Positions 47,501 to 60,658 of a DNA stretch of 64,000 bases are shown one piece after another. Position 1 is the first letter of the stretch; each line of letters begins with the position of its first letter. This stretch comes from Pithys albifrons albifrons (taxonomy: Eukaryota > Chordata > Aves > Passeriformes > Thamnophilidae). A program made the translations under genes and the position numbers. The stretch covers positions 7,598,737 through 7,662,736 of the forward strand of contig NC_092464.1 of NCBI RefSeq assembly GCF_047495875.1, written 5' to 3'. The notes beneath the pieces are model-generated. The model did no database searches. It had not been told where the DNA came from and was given only the letters and a program-made list of their open reading frames with translations.

Positions 47501-50500
47501 CTTTTTCTAGAGAAGGGCATGCTATTTTTAGTTTCTTAGGACTACCAGGCCTTTTTGGTGTTGCTGTTTTAAGTAGCTTTAAACTTCATAACTGGTTTTA
47601 TTAATTGGCATTTACCTATGGGACATCAGGACAGTAGTGGGTGGGTGTGCAAAACAAAGATGTCTTAAAATACCTCTTTCCTCTTCAGTCTGTGTGTTTG
47701 CATATGCTGAGGAGTAATTCTCGTTTGCATGTATTTTATTGAAGTCACTCAGTTTTTCTTTTAGTAAAGAAAAATTACTTTGGGCAAGTCTTAGTGATGA
47801 GCTTAGAGGTAAGTACTTGATTTCTGGGAGAAATGAGCTGGAGTGGCCTTAAAACTTGAACCTTAAGATATATTTTGTTATTGTTGCTGAGCTAGAGGTA
47901 TCTGGAACCTCAGAACCTAATGAGTTGCTTTAGCCAAGTATTACCTGTGCACTTCACATGTGAGATGTGTGAACAGGCATTATTGTAATTGCTGTTCTGG
48001 ATCTAAGGAGTCTGAGTTAATGAATTGTTGTTTATAATCACAGGCTTCAGTCCTATAAAGTGTTAGACTCCCTCAAAAAAACCCCAGTGGCTTTAATGTA
48101 CTCTTTATTCTTACAGTGGCTGCTGGTGCTCTTGGGTAGATTCTGGAGACAATTTTTTTGTTTGCTATTTTCTCCTTCATCCCTTCTTCATTCCCATCCC
48201 TTCATCACGTTCTCCTTCATTTCAAAAGTGCCTTTCCAGATCTCTATAAAGAACTTGTGTTGCAAGTTTCTCAGTCATATTTTTAATAATGATAATAGAG
48301 TCTGTTATGGCAGTGTGGCATTACAGATCTTCTGGCAGTAATCACTTGGTTATTCACCCTCTTAGCTGTCAGAGAAAGTATTCTCTCTACAGAGGTTAAT
48401 ATTTGTGTGTTTACAGGGCTCTCTTAAAGCATTTTGCTGTTTCTAATCACATCATATCTATCTTTTAGGAAATTTTTCTTGTGTGAATGTAATACATTGT
48501 TGTAAAGATCTGGGCCAAAAAGCAGTGGAAAGTGAGGAAATAGTAAAATGTTCACCTCTGGGCTTGGATCTTCTGCACAGTTGCCCAGAGAAAAATTGGA
48601 TATCTTGTGTTTTCAGGTGGATGAAGCAAGTGCATGAGTTTGTGACTTTAAATGCCTAAATTATGTTCTTCTCATGTTGTTCCAAAATATATCTCCACTT
48701 TCTAAAGCGGTTGAGGGTGCAGCATCTACTTGCAAGTTCAGTCCATATGTATATCTTTGCAGTCATTCCTTGATGTAAATTTTTCCAACTTTCTGTGGTG
48801 GGACCTCAGGAGATAGCAGGGTTAGGACAACCAATCCTCGTGCAAAAGCAGGTGGAACTGACTTGTGTATGAACTCATCACCTAGAAAAAGCATTGTGGA
48901 GGAGACCACGCTATTTTTAGAAACTGCTTGTTTCTAAGTGTATATAATTTCTAGTGATTTTTAAAAACACTAGTAGTCCTCTAAATCCCTTTGCATGGAA
49001 TAGCCTTAGTCTATTGGATCAGCTTTGTGCTCATTTTTAATGCAGTCTCCAGTATCCTATAATTTGGATGGTTGCCAGTAGGTTCCTATCTCACTGGCAA
49101 TAAATCTGCTACTTTTAATGAAATTAAGTTGGAATACTGATTATCTACCCATTCCCTACAGCTGTCTCAGTAATTTACAGATCACAAGACGTAGCATGGC
49201 CATTAGTCTGCTGGGCTGTAACCCAGGAGAAAGAAGACCATGTTTTAGATGCTTAAATATTCATTGGAGAAGGGACTGGAGACCAGGCAGCCTTTCTAAC
49301 TGTTTAAGTCTAGAGTCTTTCTGGTCAGTGAATACTTAAATATCTTGCATGAAAGGAAATAATTTCTGTAGGAAGTGGGTCACACAAAGTCTTTAATGTA
49401 CTCCTGGGTATGGCTGTGAGAGGTGGAATGTGTTTGGGTCCTGCTGGGCAGAACAGGGATCTGGGATGTCCTGAGTGGACAGGCTCCTGCACAAGAAAGA
49501 GCAGCACAACTGATTGATTTTCCTTCTCCTCCTCAGTGGTTTTGAGAGAAAATTTTGAGTTTCCCTTCCTTTTGGTTTTGTCAAAACACCTGAAATATGG
49601 CTGCTTGTTCAAGTCTGTGTCTTCTTTGATCCTAAGTAGATTTTTGTTTTTAACATAATTTTTTTCCCACTTCTTTGCTTCTCAGCCTTGAACTGAGAAT
49701 TTAGTTAATTCTCACAGTTCTGGTATTAGTTCTTCATGGACTAATGGCATGCAAAAGAAATCTTTCCAGGTGTTACCTTCTGTGAGATGAGGTCTTTGAA
49801 GAGAATTGTTTTTCACTGAGAAATAAAATTAGCCTGTATTTTTTTCACTAGATGAATTAACCCCAGTTAAAAATGAATCTGTAAAATATCGAACTATAGG
49901 GTTTTGGTAACTTTACAAGTTACTTTAGTAGAGGGATCTGGTCACTAATTGAGAAGGAGGGTAAAACTCCTACAGACTGGTAGCCCAAATGGACTTTCAG
50001 AGGATATTTTCTTTTTCAATACTGTGAGTGTGTGTGACTTTAGCATGTGTGTTGAGGGGGAAAAGATGGCAAACTGAACTCACCTCTTGGCCAGAGTTTA
50101 GTTTAAGAAATGAGTTCTGTTTAGATTGCAGGGACATTTTAATGATATATGTGCACAGTTATATATAAAAATTGTACAAAAAGTATATATATACAAATAT
50201 ACATGCGTGTATGTGCATGTATATGTATATGTTGTCTTTTTGTCACTGGGGCTTGAAGGGCTGTTTTTATGAGGTTTCTGTCTAATTGCCATTTCTAAGT
50301 CTTGGAACTAGGTCTTTTTAATCAGGAAATGGTTTCCTTGGTTTTCACTATGTGTATTTAGTGGAAATGCATTTCTGAGAGGGAAGGATGTATCCTGTAA
50401 TGGGTCTTAAATCCCATGTAACTGCTGTTGTTGCTTGTTCTGTTTTAACAGTATTCCCTAGGTAGGCCTCATTCTAAAATGTGAAGAATCTATGCAATAG

Positions 50501-53500
50501 TTACCATAAAAAGAATTCTTACCAGTAATGGCTTTTTTTACAAATCAGTTTAATTTAACATCCTGATTATGTTTTTCTGAGAGCCACAGAAAGTATGCAT
50601 AAACACTTTGGATTAGACTGAAAGCATATGTCTGTAATGATGATTAAAAACCCCACAAACCCTTGCCCCCAAAACACAGGCCTTGTCTTTTTAGCCTTGG
50701 GGAGAAAGGCTTTGTAACTATTATTTGAAGTCTGTTGAAGTTATGACTTTGAAGAGATGTTGAAAGTATAATATTTTAATTCCAAGGTCATTGCTAATTC
50801 AGTTTTGATTTAATTCCTTTATCTAAGCAAACTGACTTTTAATGAGTGTTTTTAAGCCAGTCAGTCTATAAAGGGGAATCTACTGTTGAAGCTGCTAAAG
50901 AAGAAGCAAACTCAATGCTTTGGCATAAGACTGCAAATATTGAGAGTGGGACATACACAAATACCTTAAATTCACTTTTGGACCTGAATTGGGATTGGTC
51001 TCATTTAAGAATGTCATGGCTTAGGTTTTCTTGGTAAAAATGGATGTTAATTCCCTCAAATCATGTTGCTGTTGTACTTCTGTTTCAATCTCATGACAAT
51101 AGTCAAGAAAGACATCTGTCTCTGCAAGCATTCAGTTGATTTGTTTGTTTTTTTCCTTTTTTTTTGAAACTGTTTCTGATGTGTGCTTTTTGATGGTGAT
51201 TGTTTTGTTTGTTGTTGGTTTTTTTTTTTCCTTTTCCCCCTGCTCCCCCAAGGACTTTAAGCTGTTTTTCGTACTCTGGGATGTTAATTATTTCTAGTTG
51301 CTAAAGTCCTGGAGTAGCTTGCAGCCACTAATGCCATGTAGGGATTTTTAAGTTTTGTGTGAAAATTCCTTTCCTTTTTTTCTTCCCCCTAGTTTTTATC
51401 TCTTGATCCTTTACTTGTTAAAATAGATATTACATGTACATTGAAAGAGATGATCAAAGCTTCTTACCATCTGCTGCCCATTTCTAAAGCGTTTCATCAG
51501 TGCAGGCTTTGGTGTAGTATTTGTTTTTTATCACTCACAGATACTATACCTGGGACAAAGTGACTGGTTCGTGCAAGGCACGAAAGGGAATTTTATTGGG
51601 ATTGTAACAAGAGTTTTCGACTGCGGTTTGTACTTGAGATGTGCTATTTATTTATTTTTCTGTATTTGAGAATATTAAACAAATATGTAAAGTCTCATGC
51701 CATCTTTGGACATTGCAGCTCTCTGAAAGGCAGGATCTGCACAGCCCTGTTTTTATCAAAGGTTGGAATGTGGCTTGCCAGTCCTTTGTCATAGCTGGTC
51801 AACAAGATGGAGAAAGTAAGAGCTGAGCTAGTTCAGAAAAACACTACGAAAATTTGTAAGCTGAAGGTGTCTGAAAAATAAATAACACTTAAAATATTTA
51901 TCACTTCTGAGTTTTCTTCTCAGCAGGAGAATACTTGAAAGCATAACCCAGAAAATGCAGACATGGCATGAGATTGTTTGGCCTTCTCTTTAAGAAGTGG
52001 AGTGAACTGAAAGTATTTTTCCTTTTTTTTTTTTTTTGCATCTAAGTGCATCTAATGACCTTGTGATCATTTTTTTTCTAGGTATACAAAACTTGGCTAT
52101 GCAGGAAATACAGAACCTCAGTTCATTATCCCATCATGTGAGTAATTTTTTGTCCCTCCAAATTCTAATATGCACTGCTGTCACTGGGCACTTTCAGGAT
52201 TAAATGAGGTGCCTCCAACTCCCCTCTCAGCCTTTGCAGTCCCTGGTCCATCTGGGAAGTGACATTCATTGCTTGAGCATCTCTGGCTGGAGTGGAGCTA
52301 AACAGAACTCCTTGTTTGCAGTTAGCCAGGACTGTTGCTCATTAAACCAGCTCCTGGTTGCTATGACAAAGATGAAGAGAACTCCAGTCCAATTTCCTTT
52401 TTATCTCCATTATTTTTCTGCCAGGACTCTTGAGTAGACAGAATGCAATTTACCTCCTGTCTACCTGACACCATGGTTACAGCCTGGATAATCTGGGGAA
52501 GGCTTCCAATCAAATTAAGTACTAAAGTGCAGGTGGTGTCTGCCTTATTTACATTGTCTGGGACTGTAGACAGTTTAATATTCAAAAAAGTTGTTCCTAT
52601 TAGAAAATGTTCTTTTTTTGGTGCATGTTTGCCAATTAAAATGTTCTTGCACGTTTAACATGCTTTTGTTGAACAGATTTACTCTTTCATTTTTCTTGTG
52701 TGTTAAACTTGTTTAAAATGTTATAACTTTCTGGTGTTCTTCATTTTAATTGCCATCTTAATAATTTCTCTGAAATGCTATATATATATATTTATAAACT
52801 GTAGCACTGACTATGTATTTGCAACTATAATGGCATCTGTTATGCTGAACACTGCCTTTGGCTTTTTGTAAACTTTTTCAATTAACTGTTTTTAATGGAT
52901 CAAGACTGCATTGTAGCTACTCATGGTAGAAAGTACAAAGATAAGGAAATAAAGGTAATTGGGGGCCAAAGCATTGGAGAGGACACATGTTCTTTACCAG
53001 CTGTAGTTGCAGCACTGTTTTTATAGTCTCACTATTTCAAGGATTGTAAAAAAGTTCAAACCTAAATGACTGGTAAAGATTTAAATGTCTTATGTTAAAG
53101 AAGTGGGATAGCAGGAGTTTCCTGTGAATTTGTTATGAATTCTGCTTTATACAACTTTAAACCTGCGGGGGTGTAGGTATTTCTCCAAAAGAATTGTTTG
53201 CCTGTGAGTTATTTTTGGTGCTAATGGTATTTGGTGTGTTTGTGGATGATGACTGTCTACTCTGGATTTTCTGCTGCGTATTATTTAGATCCTGATTATG
53301 GCCTATTAAAAGAAAACCACATATAAATAAGGTTATATTTTAGCAGTACTTGATTCCATTTTTATTTTTAGCTTGCCCCAGATTTAATTTTTGCTGTCTC
53401 ATCTTCTTGCCAACAGCAGCCATCATCTGATAATTTTAGTGATAGTTGCAGCCTGCTAATGGGAAGCATAAGTGTCTCCAAAGATTTCTCTGTAGCACTG

Positions 53501-56500
53501 CAAACTGATTTCTCCCCTCCCTTCTTCCTCTTTCTTACCAACCAAGATAATGACTCCAGTACTTATTTTTGAAGTACATGGTTTATTTTCTTCTTCTCCC
53601 GTGCTCTTCATCTTTATTCTAAAGTTGAAACTCAGAACATCATGTTGCTTGCTAGAATGCTGCACTTGTACAGGTTTAGTGACTGCTGTAGTCTGTAACA
53701 GAATACATTTTTAATATTTTCTCTGAATTATTATTTACATTAATGAGGGACGGGTGACCGTGGGATTCAGTGAGAATGAACTCGGCTATATTGGCTTGTC
53801 AGTAGATCACTTACATAATTTCTACCTTTTATATCCCAATTTTTATTTGTGGAAAAGAATCCTTATGTAAATAAACATTCATCATTTGGTATTTCGCTGT
53901 TTTAATTTTGTTTTTATTTGGTTTTTGGGTTTATTTTAAGGTATTGCAATCCGAGAGTCAGCCAAAGTAGGGGACCAGGCTCAGAGGAGGGTAATGAAAG
54001 GTGTTGATGATCTGGACTTTTTCATAGGAGATGAAGCCATAGATAAACCTACCTATGCTACAAAGGTGAGCATTCAGAATTCTTAGAAAGTCTTTCCCAA
54101 GTTTCACATTTTTATTATAAAATGTCCCAGGACTTCTGGATAGCCATTCAAAACACACATTTGCTCTTTCGTAAAGTATTTTTGTTGCTTTTTAAAAACT
54201 TTGTGATTTGGTTTGTGGTTTTGCCCTCTTTTAAATGTCTGTTTTATTAGTGCTGTTCTGTGGGGTTGGTCCTTGTGTAAATATCCATTGATACAGTGCA
54301 GCTGTTCAGTTTTCAAAATTATGAGCTATTAAAATAGTCCTATACACTGAATATTTAAATTCTTGCTAAAAGTGTATCCTCTTAGTATGGCATATGAATT
54401 GGGAAATGTGTTGGGTACTTTTGCTTCAGGGAATGTCACAATTGTTTTTTGAAGGGCTGTCTTCAATGCAGCTTTTCTGTGAATCATATTTTCCATGCCC
54501 TAGTAAAGCACTTCTTGTACTTACAAAGTGTTACTGGCTTATGAATTATGTGGAAAAAATCATATTTTATACATCCTTCTGTGTTACTTAAATGTCAGAT
54601 GTGTTCCTAACATTGAACAAAATGTAAACATCCTCCCTGCCAGAAATTTTGTAAAAAACATATAGCCTATATGGTCTTTATTTCTTTTTATAGTTTGGAA
54701 GGCGTATTGGAGCCAAGTATGATTCTCAACTTTATAAATGATAAAGGTTAAAACACAGTTTTGCAACAGACTAATAGCAGTATTAGGGACAGAGGACTCT
54801 GGCTGCTGGCTCTGCAGGGTAGAATTGTGCTTTGCTTCTGGGAGCAGGAGATAACTTGGAATCATGCCCCTAAATTAAAGTCAGAATGGAGAGTTTGATA
54901 AGATAACAGTGAGATGAGGTGTTTTCATTGTTTTGGAAGATGTCAGGGTTTGGGGATGTAGCCTGTTCCTGTTTCTGGGGTTGTTTACCCTTGTATGATC
55001 CAGTGTTGACAAGTTTTCTTGCTGCAGTGGCCTATCCGACATGGCATTGTTGAGGACTGGGACCTCATGGAGAGGTTCATGGAGCAGGTCATTTTCAAAT
55101 ACCTTCGAGCTGAACCCGAGGATCACTATTTTTTAATGGTGAGTTAATGAGGCCTGGTAAGAAAATATTTTTGAAAGAGGGAAAACTAAATAATGTTCCA
55201 AGTACAAGTAGCTCTGTTGGAGCATGTTTCTCTGTCTTTTATTTCTTCAGCAATGAGACTGTTTGGGGTGGGAGGAGAAAAGTAATCTTTAAAGCTGCAT
55301 TATATTACGTTAATTTAGTTATGCAGGGTACTGCAGGTCAGCTACTGCTTTTTAGAAGCTTCAAACACATAGTTTAAATTCTGTTCAAAATTTTCTGTTT
55401 TGAGTGCACTGAGAATTTTAGGTTTGGTTACCATACCAAGCTAATCAATGAAGGACTCCATTGAGATGCTTTTTCAAAACTCTTTTGTTTTTTGCAGACA
55501 GAGCCTCCACTGAACACACCAGAAAACAGAGAGTATCTTGCAGAAATCATGTTTGAATCATTTAACATCCCAGGACTTTACATTGCTGTTCAGGTGAACA
55601 AAGTGAATGTGCACTTTTGAAGTACAGTATAGCTGCAGAATGTACAGTCATCTGTATGCACATGTCTAATATGCTTGAAACAGTGTTTTCTGAGACTGTA
55701 AATTAGCACACTCTGCCTGCTTCTAATTATAAACTCTTTCTGCTGTAGGCAGTGTTGGCCTTAGCTGCCTCCTGGACGTCACGGCAGGTTGGAGAGCGAA
55801 CTTTGACTGGAATTGTCATCGATAGTGGTGATGGAGTGACCCATGTAATCCCTGTGGTATGTAGCAGGATGTATTTTGAAATTAATGGTGGCTTGTTTTC
55901 TATAGATTTGGGGATTTTTTTTCTTGGAAAAGTATGTATTTTATTATGTGAACTTAATAATATAATTAATTTTAGTTTGCAGACTATAAGAAGGTCACAA
56001 TAAGGAACTATCAGGCCATGTTTTGAAGTCCATTATTATGTAAAACCTGGTCTAACATTAATGTGGTGCCTCAGTTCTGTTAAATAGCAATGATTATCAT
56101 GGTTTTGATCTCCTGCATGCCACCACTTGTCTGAAAAGAAATGTCCTAACTTTCTGGATGTCCTGCATTTTGATTGTTTAATATAGCTGGTGATGTGTGC
56201 TTTTTATATGATTTTATTGTATTTTGTTGTCTGCACATTTCTGCTTTTTTATGGTGTTTTATTGTTCCTGCTTGTATGGAAACAGCTACAGACTTGTATA
56301 ATGTACATGGTCGATCTCATCAGTTTGATTATGTGAGGATGTTAAAAATACAGAACTCTCTGTGCATAGTGACATCTGTTCTGTTAAAGCTATTCTGTGT
56401 ATTTTTGAAACATATAGTGTGCTTGAATAATCTTGTATTTCAGAAATGAAAATTTGATTCCCTTTAACTTCGTATTGCATTTTGGTATTTAACCTTGTCT

Positions 56501-59500
56501 TCTCAGTGTTTTTGTCATATGGGCAATGCTGTGAACAAACAGCATTTAGTGTATGAAACTCTGACAGGTATAGAAAAAGCAAGGAAGGAAATAGTGTGGC
56601 TCAGCAATACCAGTGTTTTCAGTAAATGCATCCTAAAAATAATTTGGCAAATGGATTTCTTATTTTTATTGTGCTTATTATTAGATACTACTTCATTTGA
56701 TTTTTCCTGTCTGAGCAATTTAAGAAATTTTATACTTTTTTCTATTAGTTTTTCACTCTCAAGCAGGATGCAAGTGGCCTATTTATATTACATTTGCTTT
56801 TCAGATGAGACCTTAAAGGAACCATCTGATCTGACTTAATGTGTGCAAGGCTTTGTCTGTTGTTGGGTTCTATTGACCCTCACAGTCTATCACTTGTGTA
56901 TCTATTAGATAATCAATATCTGTTTATATGTGGTAATCAAGATCTTCTAAATAATTCCCACTTTGCAGTTGGGTGCACATTTTTGTAGTAATTTTACAGT
57001 TTCAAGATTTTAGTTCTAATTGAAAAAGTGTTATAATAATGAATGTTAATTATTGATGCACAATAGTTTTTTCCCTTAAATATTTTTCCTCTCCTCCTAC
57101 ATAGGCAGAAGGCTATGTAATTGGAAGTTGCATCAAACATATTCCTATTGCAGGTAGAGATATTACTTACTTTATTCAACAGCTCCTAAGGGAAAGGGAG
57201 GTAGGAATTCCTCCTGAACAATCTCTGGAGACAGCAAAAGCCATAAAGGTACACCATTTTAATCTCTTAATACCTACTTAAATAAATCTCCATGAGCTAA
57301 TTTTTTGGCTCTAAAAAGTTGCCAGTGGCTCTCTTAAAAACGCAGGTGTAGGCAGTGTATTGTAATTACACCAACTTCTGCTGGTTTATCCAATCAAGTG
57401 TAGAGGAAGGAGAAAGAGGAAAAAAATACTCTGTTTGGAGTGAATATGTCCCATAGATTAAATCAGCATTTTAAACTTCAGATTTGTTTAAAACTTGCTT
57501 TGTAATTTAATTTAAAAAATGTAATGTAGGGTGATCACGTGGGCCTGAAGTGAATTGTCCTTGAACTTCTTTATTGTCACAGATCAACTGGTGACGTTTT
57601 TATTTTGAGAGAGACTGATCTAGGTGAGTCAGCCTTATGGAAACAAATGGGCCACGTGCTTTGGCTTGTGGGGTTGAGTCTTGAGTAGCCACTGGGGTGA
57701 GAAGGTCTCTTGAACAATATGAATTCTCAGATACTTTTGTTTTCTGGTTGTGTCACATTCATTCACTGGTGTAATACTTGTTTTGGCTATTTGTAATGCC
57801 TGGCATTTCTTGACAGGAAAAATACTGTTACATTTGCCCTGATATAGTGAAGGAATTTGCCAAGTACGACGGAGATTCACGGAAGTGGATCAAACAATAC
57901 ACTGGCATCAATGCAATCAACAAAACCAAGTTTGTTATAGATGTGGGTTATGAAAGGTTCCTTGGACCTGAAATTTTCTTTCATCCTGAGGTAAGAGTAA
58001 GGTCTAGCAATGTGAAGTTATAGAAGTTCCAGTGAATGAAGGGAGGAGTGCAGTGCTGTCATTCCCGGCGTTGTCATTCCCAGTTCTGTCATTCCTGGTG
58101 CCTGTGCGCCATCCCGTGGCAGGGAGATACCAGTGAGTCCCCTCACTGCAAACCAGGTGCAGTCTCAGGTACCATCAGCACAGCAAAACGTGAGCACAGC
58201 AGAGAGTTATTTTTCTAATGCCCTATGTAACATTTAAAACATCTTATTCTGTTTCTTTAGAGGCAGTCGAAAGTTGAGAAGAAATTGTATGACTTTTGCA
58301 TTTTGTTAAAATCTTTTCCTCTTTCAGCATTGGTTTAAACCAGTCTCCTTTATACTGAGTATTTCATTGTGTTGCCAATCCCTTTGGGCACTACTCTGCA
58401 TAACAGCATTGCATGGATAATATTCTAAATATTGAATGCAGACTTTTGATACTGAGGCAGTTTATAAAGAGAAAGTTTTCCTTGAGGAAAGTCCATTGAC
58501 ATATCTTTTGGTGTGGTCATAGTACATTTCTAGGAAACATTGCAGTACCTCCTTTGTCTCATTTTTGGTAGTTGAGTTTAAGTGAACTTCAGGATATTGT
58601 GGGGAGGAAAGAGTCAAGTTTCAGTACGTTACAGCATAGCAGAGAAGGTCTTCTCTGTTCCTGCACACTTCATTGAGTTTATTGCAGGGATCCATGGTCT
58701 ATAATGCTATTGAAAACTTTTATTAAAATCCATAATAATGCTGGTAAGTTTCCCTTTGTCTACCCTCTTCTCTCGGAAGAATATTAAAAAACCTCTCTCT
58801 GTCACCTCTTGTCTAAATTCCAGCCTTAATCTCTTGTGGTCAGTTTGTCTGATCATCTGCCAGTATTAAATCTCTGGGCTATATAGTTTTTCTTCCCTGC
58901 TGTTTATCCATGTGATCTTACAGAGAGGCATTGAATCCCATGCCAGACATCATTTTAAAAGCTCCTCTTTCCATAGTCTTTACAAAGACTATTGGGAAGA
59001 GGATAGAGAGGATTAATTATAATTTTTTACATTTCTTGATAGTTTCTTGACTCTGTGTTGGGAAAAAAACCCCAAACCTGAACTGTCTTTCTAGACAAGA
59101 AAAACACACCAGATGATATGTATTGAATCCAAAGAAAATTTCATTTTGGACCCATTAAGTCCTCACTTCAAAGGATATCAGGTTAGCTGGGTAAAACCTG
59201 CCTTTCATAAAGCAGTCTTGTAATCTTTTCGTATTTTCAATCTAAAGAATTTGTTCTGAAGTCTTTAATCCTCATGAAATTAGGCCTTGGGGTTTGTAGT
59301 TAGCCAGATTATTTCCACACTTTTTAAATTAGGTGTTCTACTTACTCCAACCATATGATATTGGCTAGCAGACCGCAATTTCACATGTCAGCTCCCTTGG
59401 CCCTATTCAGCAAGGTTTGTTATACTGAGCTTTGGATGCCATAACTCTCCTTTCTACTTACTCCTTTTGTCCTGTTCCATCAGTATCTTCATGGAGAGCT

Positions 59501-60658
59501 CAGGAGTTTTCAGGCTGTAGTTCATTTCGGATGAGAACTCTCTGTGTACAGCAACACTGCTGCTTTGTTCTCTTTCAGCTTCTGTGGCTTCATGTTTTAG
59601 CTTCTTGCTTGATTAATTCTTACTGTGGAAATTAGCTTGAATCTTGGGGATTTTTCCCCTCATCCTTATGAGTCCTGAGCTCCATGCCAACTTCCTTGGC
59701 TAATGCAGTTCAATATATACGTGTTGTGTTTGACTGTTGTTACTCATCCAGTTAGATGCCTCATCTTGTTTAGGATGTGAGTCCCACGTGGCTTCTACAC
59801 CTATAGGAAAGATTTTCAGTTATATAATAATATATTCAGAACAATGTTATTATGTATTGAGAACTCATTTAATTTCTCAAGATCTAATCCCAGAAAGGAC
59901 CAAACCTAGTTTGTGAACTGTTTTTTTTTAAAGCTTATATTAATTTTAAGTGGAAAATTGCCACTAGAGTAGGAATGTTTTCTAGCATTAACAGCTCTGA
60001 CTCTCTGGTATTTATAAACACAGAAATTTAAATTAGCACTGTATTGATATTTGCATTGATGGGGACTTCTACTCAAAACCTTAGACTATTTATACATTTT
60101 TTAATATTACAGATGTTTTGTTCTTGGAAAAACCCCTGACTTTTCTGGTGAGAATTTAACAGAGTTATTTTAGTAGGATTGAAAATTTTTTACAGGGAAA
60201 CATCCCAATTTGCACACTGATATTTTTTCTCACTTGTAAGAAAAGGCAGGACCACACTGCACAGTAACAGTATGTTTAATATTGCTGGAGAACTCAAACT
60301 CATGTCACAGGCAATAGAAGGTCCACAGTGCATAAATTGTAGACAGTGAATTTATGGCCAAGATGGAGAATCTGAGTTTCTCAGCAGAAAAGGGAATTCT
60401 CACTGTGCTTGTACAGAAGTGTGTTTGCTATAATGTAAAATAAGTGGTGAGCCAGACTGATCCTCACCCATCCCCTATTCAAAATCTATCCACAGTCTCA
60501 TTTCTGTCTTTTTGTTTCTCCATTTTTTGGATGAAAAATTTAATGCCTGTTCTATATCATTTTAGTTTGCCAATCCTGATTTCATGGAATCCATTTCGGA
60601 TGTAGTTGATGAAGTTATACAGAACTGTCCCATTGATGTCAGGCGTCCATTATATAAG
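44530..60658 (+). CDS. ACTR3B: ACTR3B, actin-related protein 3B (partial: exons 1-9 of the coding region)
   Basis: Nine exons join in frame to 317 codons, matching human ACTR3B residue for residue in length; the human protein has 418, so about 101 C-terminal residues lie beyond the right edge. The protein is an Arp3 isoform of the Arp2/3 complex, which nucleates branched actin filaments in the cytoplasm. It has the actin ATPase fold: phosphate loop 1 at residues 10-15 (DGGTG here, DCGTG in known Arp3 proteins), phosphate loop 2 DSGDG at 169-173 with the catalytic-site D172, and conserved Arp3 blocks such as [21 protein letters not shown]3B rather than ACTR3 is indicated by [14 protein letters not shown] and [12 protein letters not shown] and by adjacency to XRCC2. 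All introns have GT-AG ends. The GGSTM nucleotide motif is in the missing part. Confidence 0.96.
45021..45305. repeat. 50-bp minisatellite in ACTR3B intron 1
   Basis: Three identical 50-bp units (45021-45170; each starts TTTGCCGGATGGCACCCGGC and ends TTCCAGGACC). They are followed by a slightly diverged fourth (45171-45220) and two shortened, more diverged units to about 45305. The exact identity of the first three suggests recent amplification. Repetitive open frames on both strands here are by-products. Confidence 0.97.
45306..52081 (+). other. ACTR3B: Remainder of ACTR3B intron 1
   Basis: AT-rich intron sequence (whole intron 44574-52081). A TA/TG-rich low-complexity stretch lies at about 50140-50232. 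A polypyrimidine region precedes the acceptor TTTTTTTTCTAG. No nested gene or clear transposon was recognised. Confidence 0.8.
52082..52137 (+). CDS. ACTR3B: ACTR3B exon 2
   Basis: 56 bp encoding [18 protein letters not shown] plus split codons at both ends, from acceptor TCTAG to donor GTGAGTAA. It matches the human protein exactly over this segment. Confidence 0.96.
53941..54065 (+). CDS. ACTR3B: ACTR3B exon 3
   Basis: 125 bp encoding [16 protein letters not shown] through KPTYATK, between acceptor TTTTAAG and donor GTGAGC. It ends on a codon boundary at residue 75. Confidence 0.96.
55028..55138 (+). CDS. ACTR3B: ACTR3B exon 4
   Basis: 111 bp (37 codons, residues 76-112) encoding [17 protein letters not shown] through DHYFLM. 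Acceptor TTGCTGCAG, donor GTGAGT. Confidence 0.97.
55498..55593 (+). CDS. ACTR3B: ACTR3B exon 5
   Basis: 96 bp (residues 113-144) encoding [19 protein letters not shown] through YIAVQ. Acceptor TTTTGCAG, donor GTGAAC. Confidence 0.97.
55749..55856 (+). CDS. ACTR3B: ACTR3B exon 6 (phosphate loop 2)
   Basis: 108 bp (residues 145-180) encoding [20 protein letters not shown] followed by the ATP-site segment [13 protein letters not shown]. Acceptor CTGTAG, donor GTATGT. Reading continues open past the donor into the intron, so the exon end is set by the splice site. Confidence 0.97.
57105..57248 (+). CDS. ACTR3B: ACTR3B exon 7
   Basis: 144 bp (residues 181-228) encoding [19 protein letters not shown] through SLETAKAIK. 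Acceptor CTACATAG, donor GTACAC. Confidence 0.97.
57817..57990 (+). CDS. ACTR3B: ACTR3B exon 8
   Basis: 174 bp (residues 229-286) encoding [20 protein letters not shown] through [11 protein letters not shown]. This exon gives the clearest distinction from ACTR3. The GDSRKW segment differs from the human DPRKW. Acceptor CTTGACAG, donor GTAAGA. Confidence 0.97.
58055..58099. repeat. Short 15-bp tandem repeat in ACTR3B intron 8
   Basis: Three imperfect copies of a 15-bp unit built on TGTCATTCC. Minor intronic feature. Confidence 0.8.
60566..60658 (+). CDS. ACTR3B: ACTR3B exon 9 (last exon in the window)
   Basis: 93 bp (residues 287-317) encoding [19 protein letters not shown] through DVRRPLYK. 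Acceptor ATTTTAG, donor GTATGG. The next expected exon, beginning with an NVVLSGGS-like sequence, was not found before 64000. Confidence 0.97.

Noticed and set aside
44530..60658. Assignment to ACTR3 instead of ACTR3B
   Set aside because: Exons 8 and 9 carry the ACTR3B-type residues ([25 protein letters not shown]) and the gene neighbours XRCC2, as ACTR3B does in human.
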